Part shown: in pieces, positions 44,855 to 54,230 of the stretch | Numbering within the stretch: position 1 is the stretch's first letter | Layout of the letters: every line of letters starts with the position of its first letter | Origin: Marinirhabdus sp963799365 | GTDB lineage: Bacteria; Bacteroidota; Bacteroidia; Flavobacteriales; Flavobacteriaceae | Reading direction: 5' to 3' | NCBI GenBank assembly: GCA_963799365.1 | Contig: CAWCWV010000016.1 | Location: 434,001 to 498,000 of the forward strand | DNA length: 64,000 nucleotides | Translations under genes and position numbers: made by a program | The notes under the pieces: model-generated | Told to the model about the DNA's origin: nothing | What the model saw: the letters and a program-made list of their open reading frames with translations, nothing else | The model's database searches: none

Positions 44855-46078
44855 ATGAAAAACCCCTTAAAAAACATAGGCCCAGGAACCTTAGTGGCTG
44901 CGGCATTCATCGGTCCAGGAACGGTTACGGTTTGTACATTGGCAGGTGTGAAATTTGGGTTTGAGTTATTATGGGCGATGGCGCTCTCCATTGTCGCGAC
45001 CATTGTCTTGCAGGAAATGGCAGCACGCCTGGGATTGGTTTCAGGTAAAGGGCTTGCCGCTTCTGTAAAAGAGCAACTGAAAACTCCTTGGTTGCAACTA
45101 GCGGCCGTAATTTTGATCGTTTCAGCAATACTCATTGGAAATGCAGCTTATGAAGCTGGAAATATAAGCGGCGGTGTATTGGGGTTGCAAACTATTTTTG
45201 AAGATACTTCTATCTCAGTTGGACGTTTTCAACTTAATTATTTAAGCATACTCATTGGCGTTATTGCCTTTGTGTTGCTCTTTATAGGCAATTATAAAGT
45301 GATTGAGCGTAGTTTGGTCACGTTGGTGATTCTAATGAGCATTTCGTTTTTGGTGGCTGCTATCATCACAAACCCCAATTGGATTTTAGTTTTAAAGGGA
45401 GTGTTTACACCAACGATGCCTTCAGAAAGTATTCTAACTGCTATTGCGCTTGTAGGAACGACTGTGGTGCCTTATAATCTGTTTCTGCACGCTTCCTTAG
45501 TGCAGGAAAAATGGAGCAGTGCACAACACTTAAAAACCGCTCGTAAAGATTTGTATGTTTCCATAATTTTGGGAGGACTTGTTTCTATGGCTATTATTAT
45601 TTGTGCTGCGGGTATTCAGCAAGGGGAGATTGCAAATGCAGCAGACTTGGCGAAAGGGCTGGAACCGTTGTATGGTTCGGTTTCAAAATATATACTAAGT
45701 CTTGGGCTTTTTGCAGCGGGAATAACCTCTGCTATTACCGCACCATTAGCAGCTGGGTATGTAGCTCGGGATTGTTTTGGTTGGAAAAAAGATTTAAGAT
45801 CGGCTAATTTTCGGGCGGTTTGGATGTTTATTTTATTGTTAGGAGTGGTTTTTTCTTCCATCGGTTTTACAGCTATTGAGATCATTCAGTTTGCGCAGGT
45901 AGCCAATGGATTGTTATTACCCATAATTGCTGGTTTTTTGCTGTGGGTAGTGAATAAAAAGTCGGTTTTAGGGGATTTCAGAAATACTAGGTTACAAAGC
46001 ATTTTAGGGCTTATTATTGTGCTGGCGACAGTTATTTTGGGTGCAAGAAGTTTATACAAAGTATTTTTTAACGCATGA
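44855..46078 (+). CDS. NRAMP-like transporter of the 5-oxoprolinase operon (metal motifs replaced)
   Basis: 407 aa with about eleven membrane helices and the NRAMP fold signature. The two metal-binding motifs of true NRAMP Mn/Fe carriers are altered. The TM1 motif DPGN reads GPGT (AAFIGPGTVTV), and the TM6 motif MPHN reads VPYN (VVPYNLFLHASLVQ). It therefore belongs to an NRAMP-related branch that probably does not carry divalent metals. It is followed by pxpA with a 4-base overlap, the same association as the NRAMP-like ycsG next to ycsF-kipI-kipA in Bacillus subtilis. I infer a substrate linked to 5-oxoproline or a related compound. Confidence 0.88.
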   Translation: MKNPLKNIGPGTLVAAAFIGPGTVTVCTLAGVKFGFELLWAMALSIVATIVLQEMAARLGLVSGKGLAASVKEQLKTPWLQLAAVILIVSAILIGNAAYEAGNISGGVLGLQTIFEDTSISVGRFQLNYLSILIGVIAFVLLFIGNYKVIERSLVTLVILMSISFLVAAIITNPNWILVLKGVFTPTMPSESILTAIALVGTTVVPYNLFLHASLVQEKWSSAQHLKTARKDLYVSIILGGLVSMAIIICAAGIQQGEIANAADLAKGLEPLYGSVSKYILSLGLFAAGITSAITAPLAAGYVARDCFGWKKDLRSANFRAVWMFILLLGVVFSSIGFTAIEIIQFAQVANGLLLPIIAGFLLWVVNKKSVLGDFRNTRLQSILGLIIVLATVILGARSLYKVFFNA

Positions 46079-46812
46079 ATTATATAATAGATATTAACGC
46101 AGATGTTGGAGAAGGTGCTGGAAATGATGCACAACTAATTCCGCTTATTTCCTCTTGCACAATTGCTTGTGGAGGACACGTAGGCAATGAAGCTTCTATG
46201 CGGAAAACAATTCAGCTTGCTAAAAAATATAACGTTAAAATTGGTGCACACCCTTCGTTTCCAGATAAAGATAACTTTGGGAGGAAATTGATTACGATGA
46301 CCAAAAGCGAGCTAACCGAAAGTATTTACAGTCAGTTACAAACCTTTTTTAGGGTTGCAGAAACCGAAGAAGCTACGGTACATCATATTAAATTACACGG
46401 CGCCTTATACAATTATGCTGCTAAAGATGCCCCAACTGCAGATGCAGTGGTAGCAGCAATTATAGCGACCAAAATACGACCCATTTTATATGTTCTACAT
46501 AATTCGGTCTTGCACAGAAAGGCTGAAAATTTGCTTCCTTTACAGTTTGAAGCCTTTATTGATAGAAGCTATAACGCCGATGGTTCCTTGGTTTCCCGAA
46601 GTGAGAAAAATGCAATACATCACGATAAAGAAGACGCCTGGCAACAGTTGAAAAAACTTGTAGCTCATCAAAAAGTTTCTACAATTTCTAACATTGAAAT
46701 TCCTATTGTTGCTAATACCTATTGTATCCACGGCGATCATGACAATTCGGTTGAAATTTTGGAGTATATACATTCACAAATGAGTAGGCATAATTTTAAA
46801 TTACAAAGATGA
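46075..46812 (+). CDS. pxpA: 5-oxoprolinase subunit A (LamB/YcsF family)
   Basis: 245 aa, the standard length. The N-terminus IIDINADVGEGAG and the segment ACGGHVGNEASM are diagnostic of the LamB/YcsF family, as are GAHPSFPDKDNFGR and the late CIHGDHDN. With PxpB and PxpC it forms the bacterial ATP-dependent 5-oxoprolinase, which opens 5-oxo-L-proline (pyroglutamate) to glutamate. Cytoplasmic. Overlaps its neighbours by 4 bases on each side, so the four genes are one tightly coupled operon. Confidence 0.96.
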   Translation: MNYIIDINADVGEGAGNDAQLIPLISSCTIACGGHVGNEASMRKTIQLAKKYNVKIGAHPSFPDKDNFGRKLITMTKSELTESIYSQLQTFFRVAETEEATVHHIKLHGALYNYAAKDAPTADAVVAAIIATKIRPILYVLHNSVLHRKAENLLPLQFEAFIDRSYNADGSLVSRSEKNAIHHDKEDAWQQLKKLVAHQKVSTISNIEIPIVANTYCIHGDHDNSVEILEYIHSQMSRHNFKLQR

Positions 46813-47531
46813 AGCTGCCACAGTTTTTTAAACCGTCTCCTAAAACCATTTTGTTACAATGGGAATCGATTATTTCAGAAGAAACACAGCAAACCATTCA
46901 ATATACTGAAGAAATATTGCTACATCATTTTTCAGAAGTGATCCTTGAAACAACACCAACCTATAATGAACTGGCTATATACCTGAAGGGGGAAATCACT
47001 ATGGCAGCATTTCAAGAAAAACTTGTTGAGGTATTTCAAAAAGAAAAAAGCATTCAAAATAAAGCTTCTGCAAAATTAATTACCATCCCGGTTTGTTACG
47101 AAACTGAGTTTGCTTCAGATCTTTCTGAAGTTATGAAGTACCATAACATTTCAAAAAGGGAAGTAATACAACTACATACACAGCCTGTTTATCAGGTTTC
47201 ATTTATAGGTTTTCTACCGGGTTTTCCTTATTTAACGGGCCTTTCAGAAAAATTAATGACTCCTAGGAAAACAACTCCCCGCGCCAATGTGGTACAGGGA
47301 AGCGTAGGGATTGGAGGAAAGCAAACTGGAATATATCCCAGCAATTCCCCCGGCGGATGGAATATTATTGGTCGTTCGCCCATACCTATTTTTTCAATTG
47401 AGAAAGAGCAACCTTCTTTATGTAAGGCAGGCGATAGCTTAAAATTTCAATTCATCTCAAAAGCTAAATTCGATTATATTACTTTGGAAGTTGCTTCGGG
47501 CGTGTATCAATTAAAAATCCAGGAGTTATGA
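46809..47531 (+). CDS. pxpB: 5-oxoprolinase subunit B (KipI family)
   Basis: 240 aa. Corresponds to KipI (AHS1 domain). The conserved FIGFLPGFPYLTGL, TPRANVVQGSVGIGG and YPSNSPGGWNIIGR segments lie between residues 135 and 200. It partners PxpC in the ATP-dependent hydrolysis of 5-oxoproline. In Bacillus KipI also inhibits the sporulation kinase KinA, a role that has no counterpart here. The first 60 residues are less conserved. Overlaps pxpA and pxpC by 4 bases each. Confidence 0.95.
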   Translation: MKLPQFFKPSPKTILLQWESIISEETQQTIQYTEEILLHHFSEVILETTPTYNELAIYLKGEITMAAFQEKLVEVFQKEKSIQNKASAKLITIPVCYETEFASDLSEVMKYHNISKREVIQLHTQPVYQVSFIGFLPGFPYLTGLSEKLMTPRKTTPRANVVQGSVGIGGKQTGIYPSNSPGGWNIIGRSPIPIFSIEKEQPSLCKAGDSLKFQFISKAKFDYITLEVASGVYQLKIQEL

Positions 47532-48367
47532 TAGAAGTTATAACCTCGGGCTTGTTTACAACGGTTCAAGATCTAGGGAGGTTTGGCTATCGGAAGATGG
47601 GCGTTCCCGTGAGTGGTGCTATGGACGCGAATTCAGCTTTACTAGCAAATTCAATCTTGGGAAATAAAAATAATTGCGCTGTACTGGAAATTACCCTAGG
47701 AGGTCCAATACTCAAATTTCATCAAAATACCAGAATTGCTATCACGGGAGCCCCTTTTGAAGTTTGGCTAAATGCTATTAAAATAGAAACAGATAAACCC
47801 ATTCTAATTTCCAAAAATGATTTGCTGAAATTTGGCAAAGCAAAAACAGGAATGCGTTGCTATCTTTCTGTAGCAGGAGGTTTGCAAACTCCACAAGTTT
47901 TAAATAGTCGTAGTTTTTATGCGGATCTCACCAAAGAAGCAATGTTGAAGAAGGGAGACTTGTTACCCATAGTAGCTTTTAAGGAAGCAACTGTTCCAGA
48001 AAAAACTTCTTTAATAAATTCAAATATGGGGGGTACTACTTTAGAGGTATTTGCCGGACCAGAATATACTTCACTTTCTATTTTTGAGCAACAAGAGATC
48101 CTGGAAAAACGATTTACTATTTCAGCACAAAGTAATAGGATGGCGTATTTATTAGACTGCAGTGGTATTATTTCTGCAAAGGAAATACTTACTGCACCAG
48201 TACAACCAGGCACAGTACAATTAACACAATCGGGAAAGTTACTTGTTTTAATGCGAGATGGACAAGTTACAGGAGGCTATGCTCGTATTTTTCAACTTAC
48301 AGAAGAAAGCATCAATCTATTAGCACAAAAAAGAGGAGGAGAAACAGTAGGTTTCAAATTGGGTTAG
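47528..48367 (+). CDS. pxpC: 5-oxoprolinase subunit C (KipA / biotin-dependent carboxylase-like family)
   Basis: 279 aa. Corresponds to KipA (AHS2 domain). Motifs: TTVQDLGRFGYRKMGVPVSGAMD at the start, LEITLGGP, ITGAPFEVWLN, RCYLSVAGG and the late APVQPGTVQL with GQVTGGYARI. Completes the PxpABC enzyme with the two genes before it. It ends the operon. No obvious terminator follows, although a CAGACC ... GGTCTG inverted pair lies about 50 bases downstream. Confidence 0.95.
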   Translation: MIEVITSGLFTTVQDLGRFGYRKMGVPVSGAMDANSALLANSILGNKNNCAVLEITLGGPILKFHQNTRIAITGAPFEVWLNAIKIETDKPILISKNDLLKFGKAKTGMRCYLSVAGGLQTPQVLNSRSFYADLTKEAMLKKGDLLPIVAFKEATVPEKTSLINSNMGGTTLEVFAGPEYTSLSIFEQQEILEKRFTISAQSNRMAYLLDCSGIISAKEILTAPVQPGTVQLTQSGKLLVLMRDGQVTGGYARIFQLTEESINLLAQKRGGETVGFKLG

Positions 48368-49150
48368 GCACCTTTTTGAAATCGATTTTAGAGTCATATT
48401 TTCTTCAAAAAAACAGACCTTTACTCCGTCTCAAATTAAGATGAAATTAGGGTCTGTATACACCGTTATTTTTAGAAGTGAAAAGTGGGATTTTTGGAAG
48501 CTTTCTGTTTGTATTCTGATTGAAAATCTAACTAAAATATTCATATAATTTTCTATATATTTAACGCAAGTAAAGTGGAGTGGGGAAGGAATTTACGGAA
48601 ATGTTTTTTATATAATTTTTTCACTAAAAACCCTAAATTAAACGACAAACAACAGGTTTAGTCTTGTCTAAAAATTGTATATTATTTTTAATAAGTTGTT
48701 TCTTATCAGTATTTTAAAATACTTTATATAAACAATTACTTATCACTTATCAATAATTATGAGCTCCATTAGATTTTTGGAGTTACAATCGGATTTTCTT
48801 CTAATTTTTTATAATTATTTACTTTTTATTTCAAGCAGTTCTCATAATTTTAGTCATAGAAAAAATAGCTATGCGCAATACTTTTAAAATCGTTTTAATA
48901 GACTTTTAATTTGGTTTTATTGCTTCAGATTTTACGCATAATTTTGCCAAATCTTTGTGAGATATTAATGTTGAAATTCCTCTTTTATTTCTTCCAAAAC
49001 TATCTAGATTTTTAGGTACTATTGTTGTCTCATTTTTGAATTTCTTCACGCTTTAAAAAAAGGGGTTTTTCCTGTTTTTTGGGGATGCATTTTTTTCAAC
49101 AGCATTTTTTAGCTACTTTTCAATTTCAAGAACTAACCAAAACTTTCAAA
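48368..49150. other. Long AT-rich gap before module B
   Basis: 783 bases without a supported gene. Very AT-rich, with many short A and T runs and a CAGACC ... GGTCTG inverted pair at about 48415-48458. No TAnnTTTG box stands out near the small-protein start, and a longer in-frame start at 49079 would add 24 non-homologous residues. The length suggests a regulatory leader or lost genes. Confidence 0.5.
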
Positions 49151-49510
49151 ATGACAAAACCAAAAAAATGTATCCCAGTTTCCGAAGCAAAAACATTACA
49201 AAAACGATGGATGGACACCCGCGCCATAGCCATTGATGCAGCCCGTGGCTCACAAGATGCGAGCGATTTTACTTTTAGCCTAACCGATCTAGAGGAATAC
49301 GTGAAATACGTACGTGACGAATCTACCAAACAAAACATTAATGATCCAGGCGTACGTATCTATTTTGCAGCGTACGATGATGCAAAATCTACCAAAGCCA
49401 CCGTTTTCTTGGCACCTACTGTAGGAGTAGATGTTGACGATGCAAACAATTACAATATCGATCCATTGAATAGGGGTGGGAACGGATGGCCTCCAAATAA
49501 ATATGAATAG
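49151..49510 (+). CDS. Small soluble protein of the two-component module B
   Basis: 119 aa from ATG 49151 (MTKPKK). No signal peptide or membrane helix. It resembles the small protein at 33407-33782: CIPVSEAKTLQKRW matches ISLATAQQWTQEW, FTFSLTDLEEYVKYV matches the DLQGVL helix, and GVRIYFAAYDD matches VRAYLGVNA. I recognise no known domain. The C-terminus ends in a loop GGNGWPPNKYE. The membrane protein gene starts on the last base of its stop (TAGTG), so translation is probably coupled. I infer a cytoplasmic partner or ligand-binding component of the signalling unit. Confidence 0.78.
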   Translation: MTKPKKCIPVSEAKTLQKRWMDTRAIAIDAARGSQDASDFTFSLTDLEEYVKYVRDESTKQNINDPGVRIYFAAYDDAKSTKATVFLAPTVGVDVDDANNYNIDPLNRGGNGWPPNKYE

Positions 49511-50220
49511 TGGAGTTTTCAGATTTTTTATTTAATATGATTCCTGTAATACTGCTGGAGTTAGTAGCAGCTATAACAGGAGTATATTATTTACGAAATA
49601 CAAATGCTCGTTTTGCAGAAAAGGCATTTGTACTTTTTCTATGGCTTACTGTAGTTGTAGAGCTTGTGGGAACCTATGCCGGAATTGGATATTTTACAAA
49701 CTATGAATACTTTGGGTTGGTTAAAGACACTCCTTTTCGTAATAATTACTGGTTGTATAATATATATCAACTTTTAAGTTATATTTTCTATGTTTATTTT
49801 TTGTCGAGTTGGATGTTAAATAAAAAATTAAGAAAATTCTTATTGGTACTTTCAATAGTATTGATTGTATCGGTTGTTTTTGATTTTGCGACCAACGACT
49901 TTTTTAATACAAATTCCAGAGTATCTACTATTTTTGGAAGCTTGCTAGTTTTATTAGCTGTGTTTTTCTTTTACCTAGATCTCTTGAATTCTAATAAACC
50001 AATAGCATTTAAATATTATTTACCGGCCTATATTTCAATCGCTATATTGTTTCACACTTTATGTTTTTCACCTTTAGATTTTTTATCAAACTACTTTAAA
50101 ACCTCTACTGGCAATCAATTATTTGTTTCATTTAGAGTATATACTTTATTCATTTTAAATATCTTGCTGTACCTAACCTATACCTTTGCTTTTATAATAT
50201 GCTCCAAAAAGAAGAAATAA
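49510..50220 (+). CDS. Seven-helix membrane protein of module B
   Basis: 236 aa from a GTG that overlaps the previous stop. Seven hydrophobic helices are visible (about 8-30, 40-58, 80-101, 108-126, 138-157, 165-188, 205-230), with a basic tail CSKKKK at the end, the sign of a cytoplasmic C-terminus. No soluble domain and no known motif. It has the same place and topology as the tandem membrane pair at 33.8-35.1 kb. It shares the last 22 bases with the kinase gene. A membrane receptor or sensing part that talks to the kinase is the simplest reading. Confidence 0.8.
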   Translation: MEFSDFLFNMIPVILLELVAAITGVYYLRNTNARFAEKAFVLFLWLTVVVELVGTYAGIGYFTNYEYFGLVKDTPFRNNYWLYNIYQLLSYIFYVYFLSSWMLNKKLRKFLLVLSIVLIVSVVFDFATNDFFNTNSRVSTIFGSLLVLLAVFFFYLDLLNSNKPIAFKYYLPAYISIAILFHTLCFSPLDFLSNYFKTSTGNQLFVSFRVYTLFILNILLYLTYTFAFIICSKKKK

Positions 50221-50993
50221 CACTAATTGTCTATGTACTGGTAGTATTACTTTTTGTATGTGCTTTTACAGTCTTATTTGTACTTTTTTTTCTGAAAAGG
50301 AAAAATAAATTACTAGTAAGGCAATTAGAAGAAAAACAAAATTTTGAAAAAGAATTAGCCCAGTCACAGATTGAAATAAAGGAAAATATCTTAAAGAATA
50401 TAGGCTGGGAACTGCACGATAATGTTGGACAGCTACTATCTGTCGCAAATATTCATCTCAACATGATTCAAAACGATGTGCCTGAAGATAAAAAAGATCG
50501 TTTTGTAGAAACCAAGCAGGTAATAGGACAAGCTATTCAGGAAATACGTTCCATTTCAAAAACTCTTAATAACGATGTTATTTTAAAAAATGGTCTGGCC
50601 GCTTCTATACAAATTGAATTGGAACGTTTTAACCGTCTCAACTTTTTGAATGGAGTTTTTAAATTGGATGGCACCATAAAAGATATTGATGGTTCTAATG
50701 AAATCATTATCTTTAGAATGGTTCAGGAGTTTTTTTCCAATGTGATAAAACATGCAAAAGCAGATACTTTAGAAGTTGTATTACAGTACAATAAAGAAGA
50801 CTTACACATAAAACTACAAGATGATGGAGTGGGATTTAGTGTAAAAACAACGCCCTCTAATTCTGGTATGCAAACTATGAAGAGCAGAGCGGCTCTCATT
50901 GGAGCAAACTTTAACCTCTCATCGGAACCAGGTGCAGGAACAACCTTAGCCATAACATATCCTTATAAAATTAATGCAGCAACAAACTTATAA
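50199..50993 (+). CDS. Sensor histidine kinase of module B (HisKA_3 / NarX-type)
   Basis: 264 aa. One N-terminal membrane helix (about 8-32), a coiled-coil (residues 35-65), the dimerisation and phospho-acceptor region with ELHDNVGQLLS (His near residue 73), then HATPase_c with EFFSNVIKHA (N box), DDGVGFSV and SGMQTMKSRAAL and GAGTTLAI. It has no periplasmic sensor domain of its own, so input probably comes from the adjacent seven-helix protein. It overlaps the membrane gene by 22 bases and the regulator gene by 20 bases. Confidence 0.93.
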   Translation: MLQKEEITLIVYVLVVLLFVCAFTVLFVLFFLKRKNKLLVRQLEEKQNFEKELAQSQIEIKENILKNIGWELHDNVGQLLSVANIHLNMIQNDVPEDKKDRFVETKQVIGQAIQEIRSISKTLNNDVILKNGLAASIQIELERFNRLNFLNGVFKLDGTIKDIDGSNEIIIFRMVQEFFSNVIKHAKADTLEVVLQYNKEDLHIKLQDDGVGFSVKTTPSNSGMQTMKSRAALIGANFNLSSEPGAGTTLAITYPYKINAATNL

Positions 50994-51624
50994 AATAGCC
51001 ATAGTAGACGATCACACTTTATTGGCATCCTCTTTAGAACAGCTTATTCATTCCTTTGGGAACTGTCATGTGTTGCACATTTCAAAAAACGGAAAAAACT
51101 TTCAGGATAACTTAATCAATCACGTTGAGCAACCAGACATAGTGTTATTAGACATAAATATGCCTGTGATGGATGGTTTTGAAACTGCACAATGGATAAA
51201 AGAAAAGCATCCTCATATAAAAGTGTTGGTGCTATCCATGGAAGACGATGAAGCCTCTATTATTAAAATGATCCATAAAGGTGCGAAAGGTTACTTACTG
51301 AAGGACACCCAGCCAGAGATGCTCAAATTGGCTATTAATGAAATAATGACGAACGGCTTTTATCATACAGATTTGGTAGCGAATACGCTAGTTCAAACTT
51401 TTAATAAAAATTCAAACACCGCTGGACTGGGCTTAAAAGACACCGAACTTGAGTTTGTAAAACTAGCTGCAACAGAGCGTACTTATAGAGAAATAGCATC
51501 TGTAATGAACTTGAGCCCAAAAACTATTGATGGTTACAGGCAAGACGTCTTTAACCGTTATAACCTTAAAAATAGAGTAGGATTGGTATTGTTTGCAATT
51601 AAAAATGGCCTGGTTGAAGTTTAA
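50974..51624 (+). CDS. NarL/LuxR-type response regulator of module B
   Basis: 216 aa. The receiver domain has AIVDDH near residue 8, phospho-acceptor Asp in VLLDINMP near residue 57, VLSMEDDE and LLKDTQP with the conserved Lys. The LuxR helix-turn-helix (about 150-210) holds REIASVMNLSPKTIDGYRQ, a divergent form that lacks the canonical TxRExEVL start. It ends the module B operon, 20 bases tail to tail from rluA. Target genes are unknown. Confidence 0.93.
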   Translation: MQQQTYKIAIVDDHTLLASSLEQLIHSFGNCHVLHISKNGKNFQDNLINHVEQPDIVLLDINMPVMDGFETAQWIKEKHPHIKVLVLSMEDDEASIIKMIHKGAKGYLLKDTQPEMLKLAINEIMTNGFYHTDLVANTLVQTFNKNSNTAGLGLKDTELEFVKLAATERTYREIASVMNLSPKTIDGYRQDVFNRYNLKNRVGLVLFAIKNGLVEV

Positions 51625-51644
51625 TTTGGCTGTCAAATTTAAGA

Positions 51645-52355
51645 TCATGAACATGCATCCCAGATTACATCCTTAGGCAGAGGCGCTGTAATTGTGATTT
51701 CTTCTTTTATTACAGGATGCACAAAAGTAAGTTGCCTTGCGTGCAAATGAATACTTCCATCCTTATTGCTACGGTCAAATCCGTATTTTAAATCGCCTTT
51801 TATAGGACAACCAATAGCTGCTAATTGCGACCGTATTTGATGGTGACGCCCTGTTTCCAATTCAATTTCCAACAGGTAGTAATTGTCTAGTTTTTTGAGT
51901 ACGGTATACGTTAATACTGCACGTTTGCTATCGGGAACTTCTTTAGTATGCGCATAGGATTTATTTTGCTTTGGATTTCTTTTTAGAAAATGAACTAATT
52001 TTTCTGAAGTCTGTGGTGGCGGGTTTTTTACAACTGCCCAATACGTTTTTTTGGTTTCCCGTTCGGCAAAAAGCTTGTTGAGTCGCGTTAAAGCTTTGGA
52101 GGTTCTCGCAAAAGTAATCACCCCGCTTGTGGGTCTGTCCAATCTGTGTACAACTCCCAAATAAACCGCGCCAGGCTTGTTGTATTTTTTGGCGATATAG
52201 CTTTTTACTACTTCAGAAAGCGGTTTATCGCCTGTAGCATCTCCTTGCACCAAATCTCCCGCACGCTTGTTCACCACAAGTAAATGGTTGTCCTCGTGGA
52301 GCACTTGCAGATTACTTTTGTTACTGTGGATAGGTTCGGGACTATTTTTGGACAT
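51645..52355 (-). CDS. RluA family 23S rRNA/tRNA pseudouridine synthase
   Basis: 236 aa from ATG 52355; an in-frame extension to 52418 is AT-rich and overlaps the promoter region of the next gene. RluA-type signature: HRLDRPTSGVITFART near residue 85, with the catalytic Asp, followed by TGRHHQIRSQLAAIGCPIKGDLKYG near residue 170. No N-terminal S4 domain, so it is the short RluA/RluC-like form. The RNA target cannot be told from sequence. Confidence 0.93.
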   Translation of the reverse strand: MSKNSPEPIHSNKSNLQVLHEDNHLLVVNKRAGDLVQGDATGDKPLSEVVKSYIAKKYNKPGAVYLGVVHRLDRPTSGVITFARTSKALTRLNKLFAERETKKTYWAVVKNPPPQTSEKLVHFLKRNPKQNKSYAHTKEVPDSKRAVLTYTVLKKLDNYYLLEIELETGRHHQIRSQLAAIGCPIKGDLKYGFDRSNKDGSIHLHARQLTFVHPVIKEEITITAPLPKDVIWDACS

Positions 52356-52430
52356 AAATGAATTATAAATTCTGAAATTTAAAAGTACTTTAAATTTTGT
52401 ACTTTTAAATAAAACCAACCCTCCTAAATT

Positions 52431-54164
52431 ATGAAAAATAGTTTTCTGTTATTTGTCTTGGCCATAACCCTTTTTTCTTGTGCTGAAAAGCAAACTGAAA
52501 CTTCAGCAATTAGTATCACTGTTCAACTTTCTGATAGCTTAAACGTTAAAAATGTAGATGGAAGATTGCTCCTAATGCTCTCCAATAATGAAGAAGCGGA
52601 ACCAAGGTTTCAGATAAACGACGGTTTAAAAACGCAATTAATTTTCGGAAAAAATGTTGAAGGATTAAATCCTGGTGATAAAATAACCTTTACCGAAGAA
52701 GATTTCGGTTTTCCTTTTGAAAGTCTCACTGAAATTCCTAAAGGGGACTATCATGTTCAAGCCTTATTACACGTGTATGAAACCTTCAATCTTTCCACAG
52801 GACACACTGTAAAACTTCCCATGGATAATGGAGAAGGCCAGCAATGGAACAAATCACCTGGCAACCTTTACAATCTTCCAATTAAAGTGAGCATAAATAA
52901 TGCTGCGGAAATTTCAGAAGTAATAACCCTCGATAAAATAATCCCACCTATTGAAGAAGCCAAAGATACCGAGTGGATAAAACACATTAAAATGAAGTCT
53001 GAAAAACTTTCCGAATTTTACGGAAGGGATATGTATCTAGGCGCACATATTTTACTCCCCAAAGATTTTGACAAACACCCGGAAGCAAAGTATCCGCTTA
53101 TGGTATTTCAGGGGCATTTCCCAGACGATTTTGGTGGTTTCCGAACTACCCCACCAGATCCTAATTTAAAAGAAGAATATTCGGCCCGTTTTCAGCTGGA
53201 TGGATATAATAAAATTGAACAACAGGAAGCCTACGATTTTTACCAGCGCTGGATTTCCCCAGATTTTCCGAGAATGTTGATTATTGAGATCCAGCACCCA
53301 ACACCCTATTACGATGATAGTTATGCTGTTAACAGCGCTGCGCAAGGACCTTACGGAGATGCCATTACCTACGAGTTAATTCCTTATATAGAAGAACAGT
53401 TCAGAGGAATAGGCGAGGGGTGGTCTCGTTTCTTGTATGGAGGCTCTACAGGAGGTTGGGAGTCGTTAGCGGTTCAGGTAAAATATCCTAAGGAGTACAA
53501 CGGTTGCTTTGCAGCCTGCCCAGACCCTATAGATTTTAGAGCGTATTGCCTAACCAATATTTATGAAGATGAAAATGCCTATTTCTACGAGAGCGATTTC
53601 AATAAACTGGAAGTTCCTGCCCGTCGTGATTACTTAGGCAATATTTCCACCACCTTACGCCGTGCCAATCATTTAGAGTTGGTTCTAGGCGATTAATCAC
53701 GCTCTGGCCAGCAGTGGGACATTTGGGAAGCAACTTATTCGCCGCTAGGGGAAGATGGCTACCCGAAGCGTATCTGGGATAAGTATACGGGAGATATCGA
53801 TAAAGAAGTAGCCAGTTATTGGAAAGAAAACTTCGATTTACGCCATATCCTGGAACGTGATTGGAGCAAACTAGGACCCGATTTAAAAGGAAAAATACAT
53901 ATTTACTGTGGCGATATGGACAATTATTACCTTAACAATGCAGTGTATTTAATGGAAGACTTTCTGGAAAATACATCAGAACCCTATTACGATGGGGAAG
54001 TTGCCTACGGAGATAGAGCCGAACATTGCTGGAATGGAGATCCCAATGAACCCAATGCTATTTCCAGACTAAGATACAACACTATGTATCTGCCTAAAAT
54101 TATGAAACGTATTGAAGTAAGTGCTCCAAAGGGAGCCGACTTGACGAGTTGGAGGTATAAATAG
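52431..54164 (+). pseudogene. Esterase-like alpha/beta hydrolase lipoprotein interrupted by an in-frame TAA
   Basis: 577 residues in one frame, broken only by TAA at 53694-53696. A lipobox (ITLFSC) near residue 18 indicates a lipoprotein. Around residue 330 is GGSTGGWES, an esterase-type nucleophile elbow, and AEHCW near residue 540 could supply the histidine. The residues after the stop (SRSGQQWDIWEA) continue the fold without a gap. A single change, for example AAA (Lys) to TAA, would explain the stop. With the stop, the protein ends before the probable acid and histidine residues and would be inactive. Function: hydrolysis of an ester or peptide bond in the envelope, substrate unknown. Confidence 0.85.
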
Positions 54165-54230
54165 TTGTTAGTTAGTAGTTGTTAGTTGGTAGGATGTCCA
54201 TGCCTAAATAGCATTGACTGCTTTTAGTTG

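Noticed and set aside
44855..46078. Mn/Fe NRAMP transporter (MntH)
   Set aside because: The DPGN and MPHN metal-binding motifs are missing and the gene is coupled to pxpABC.
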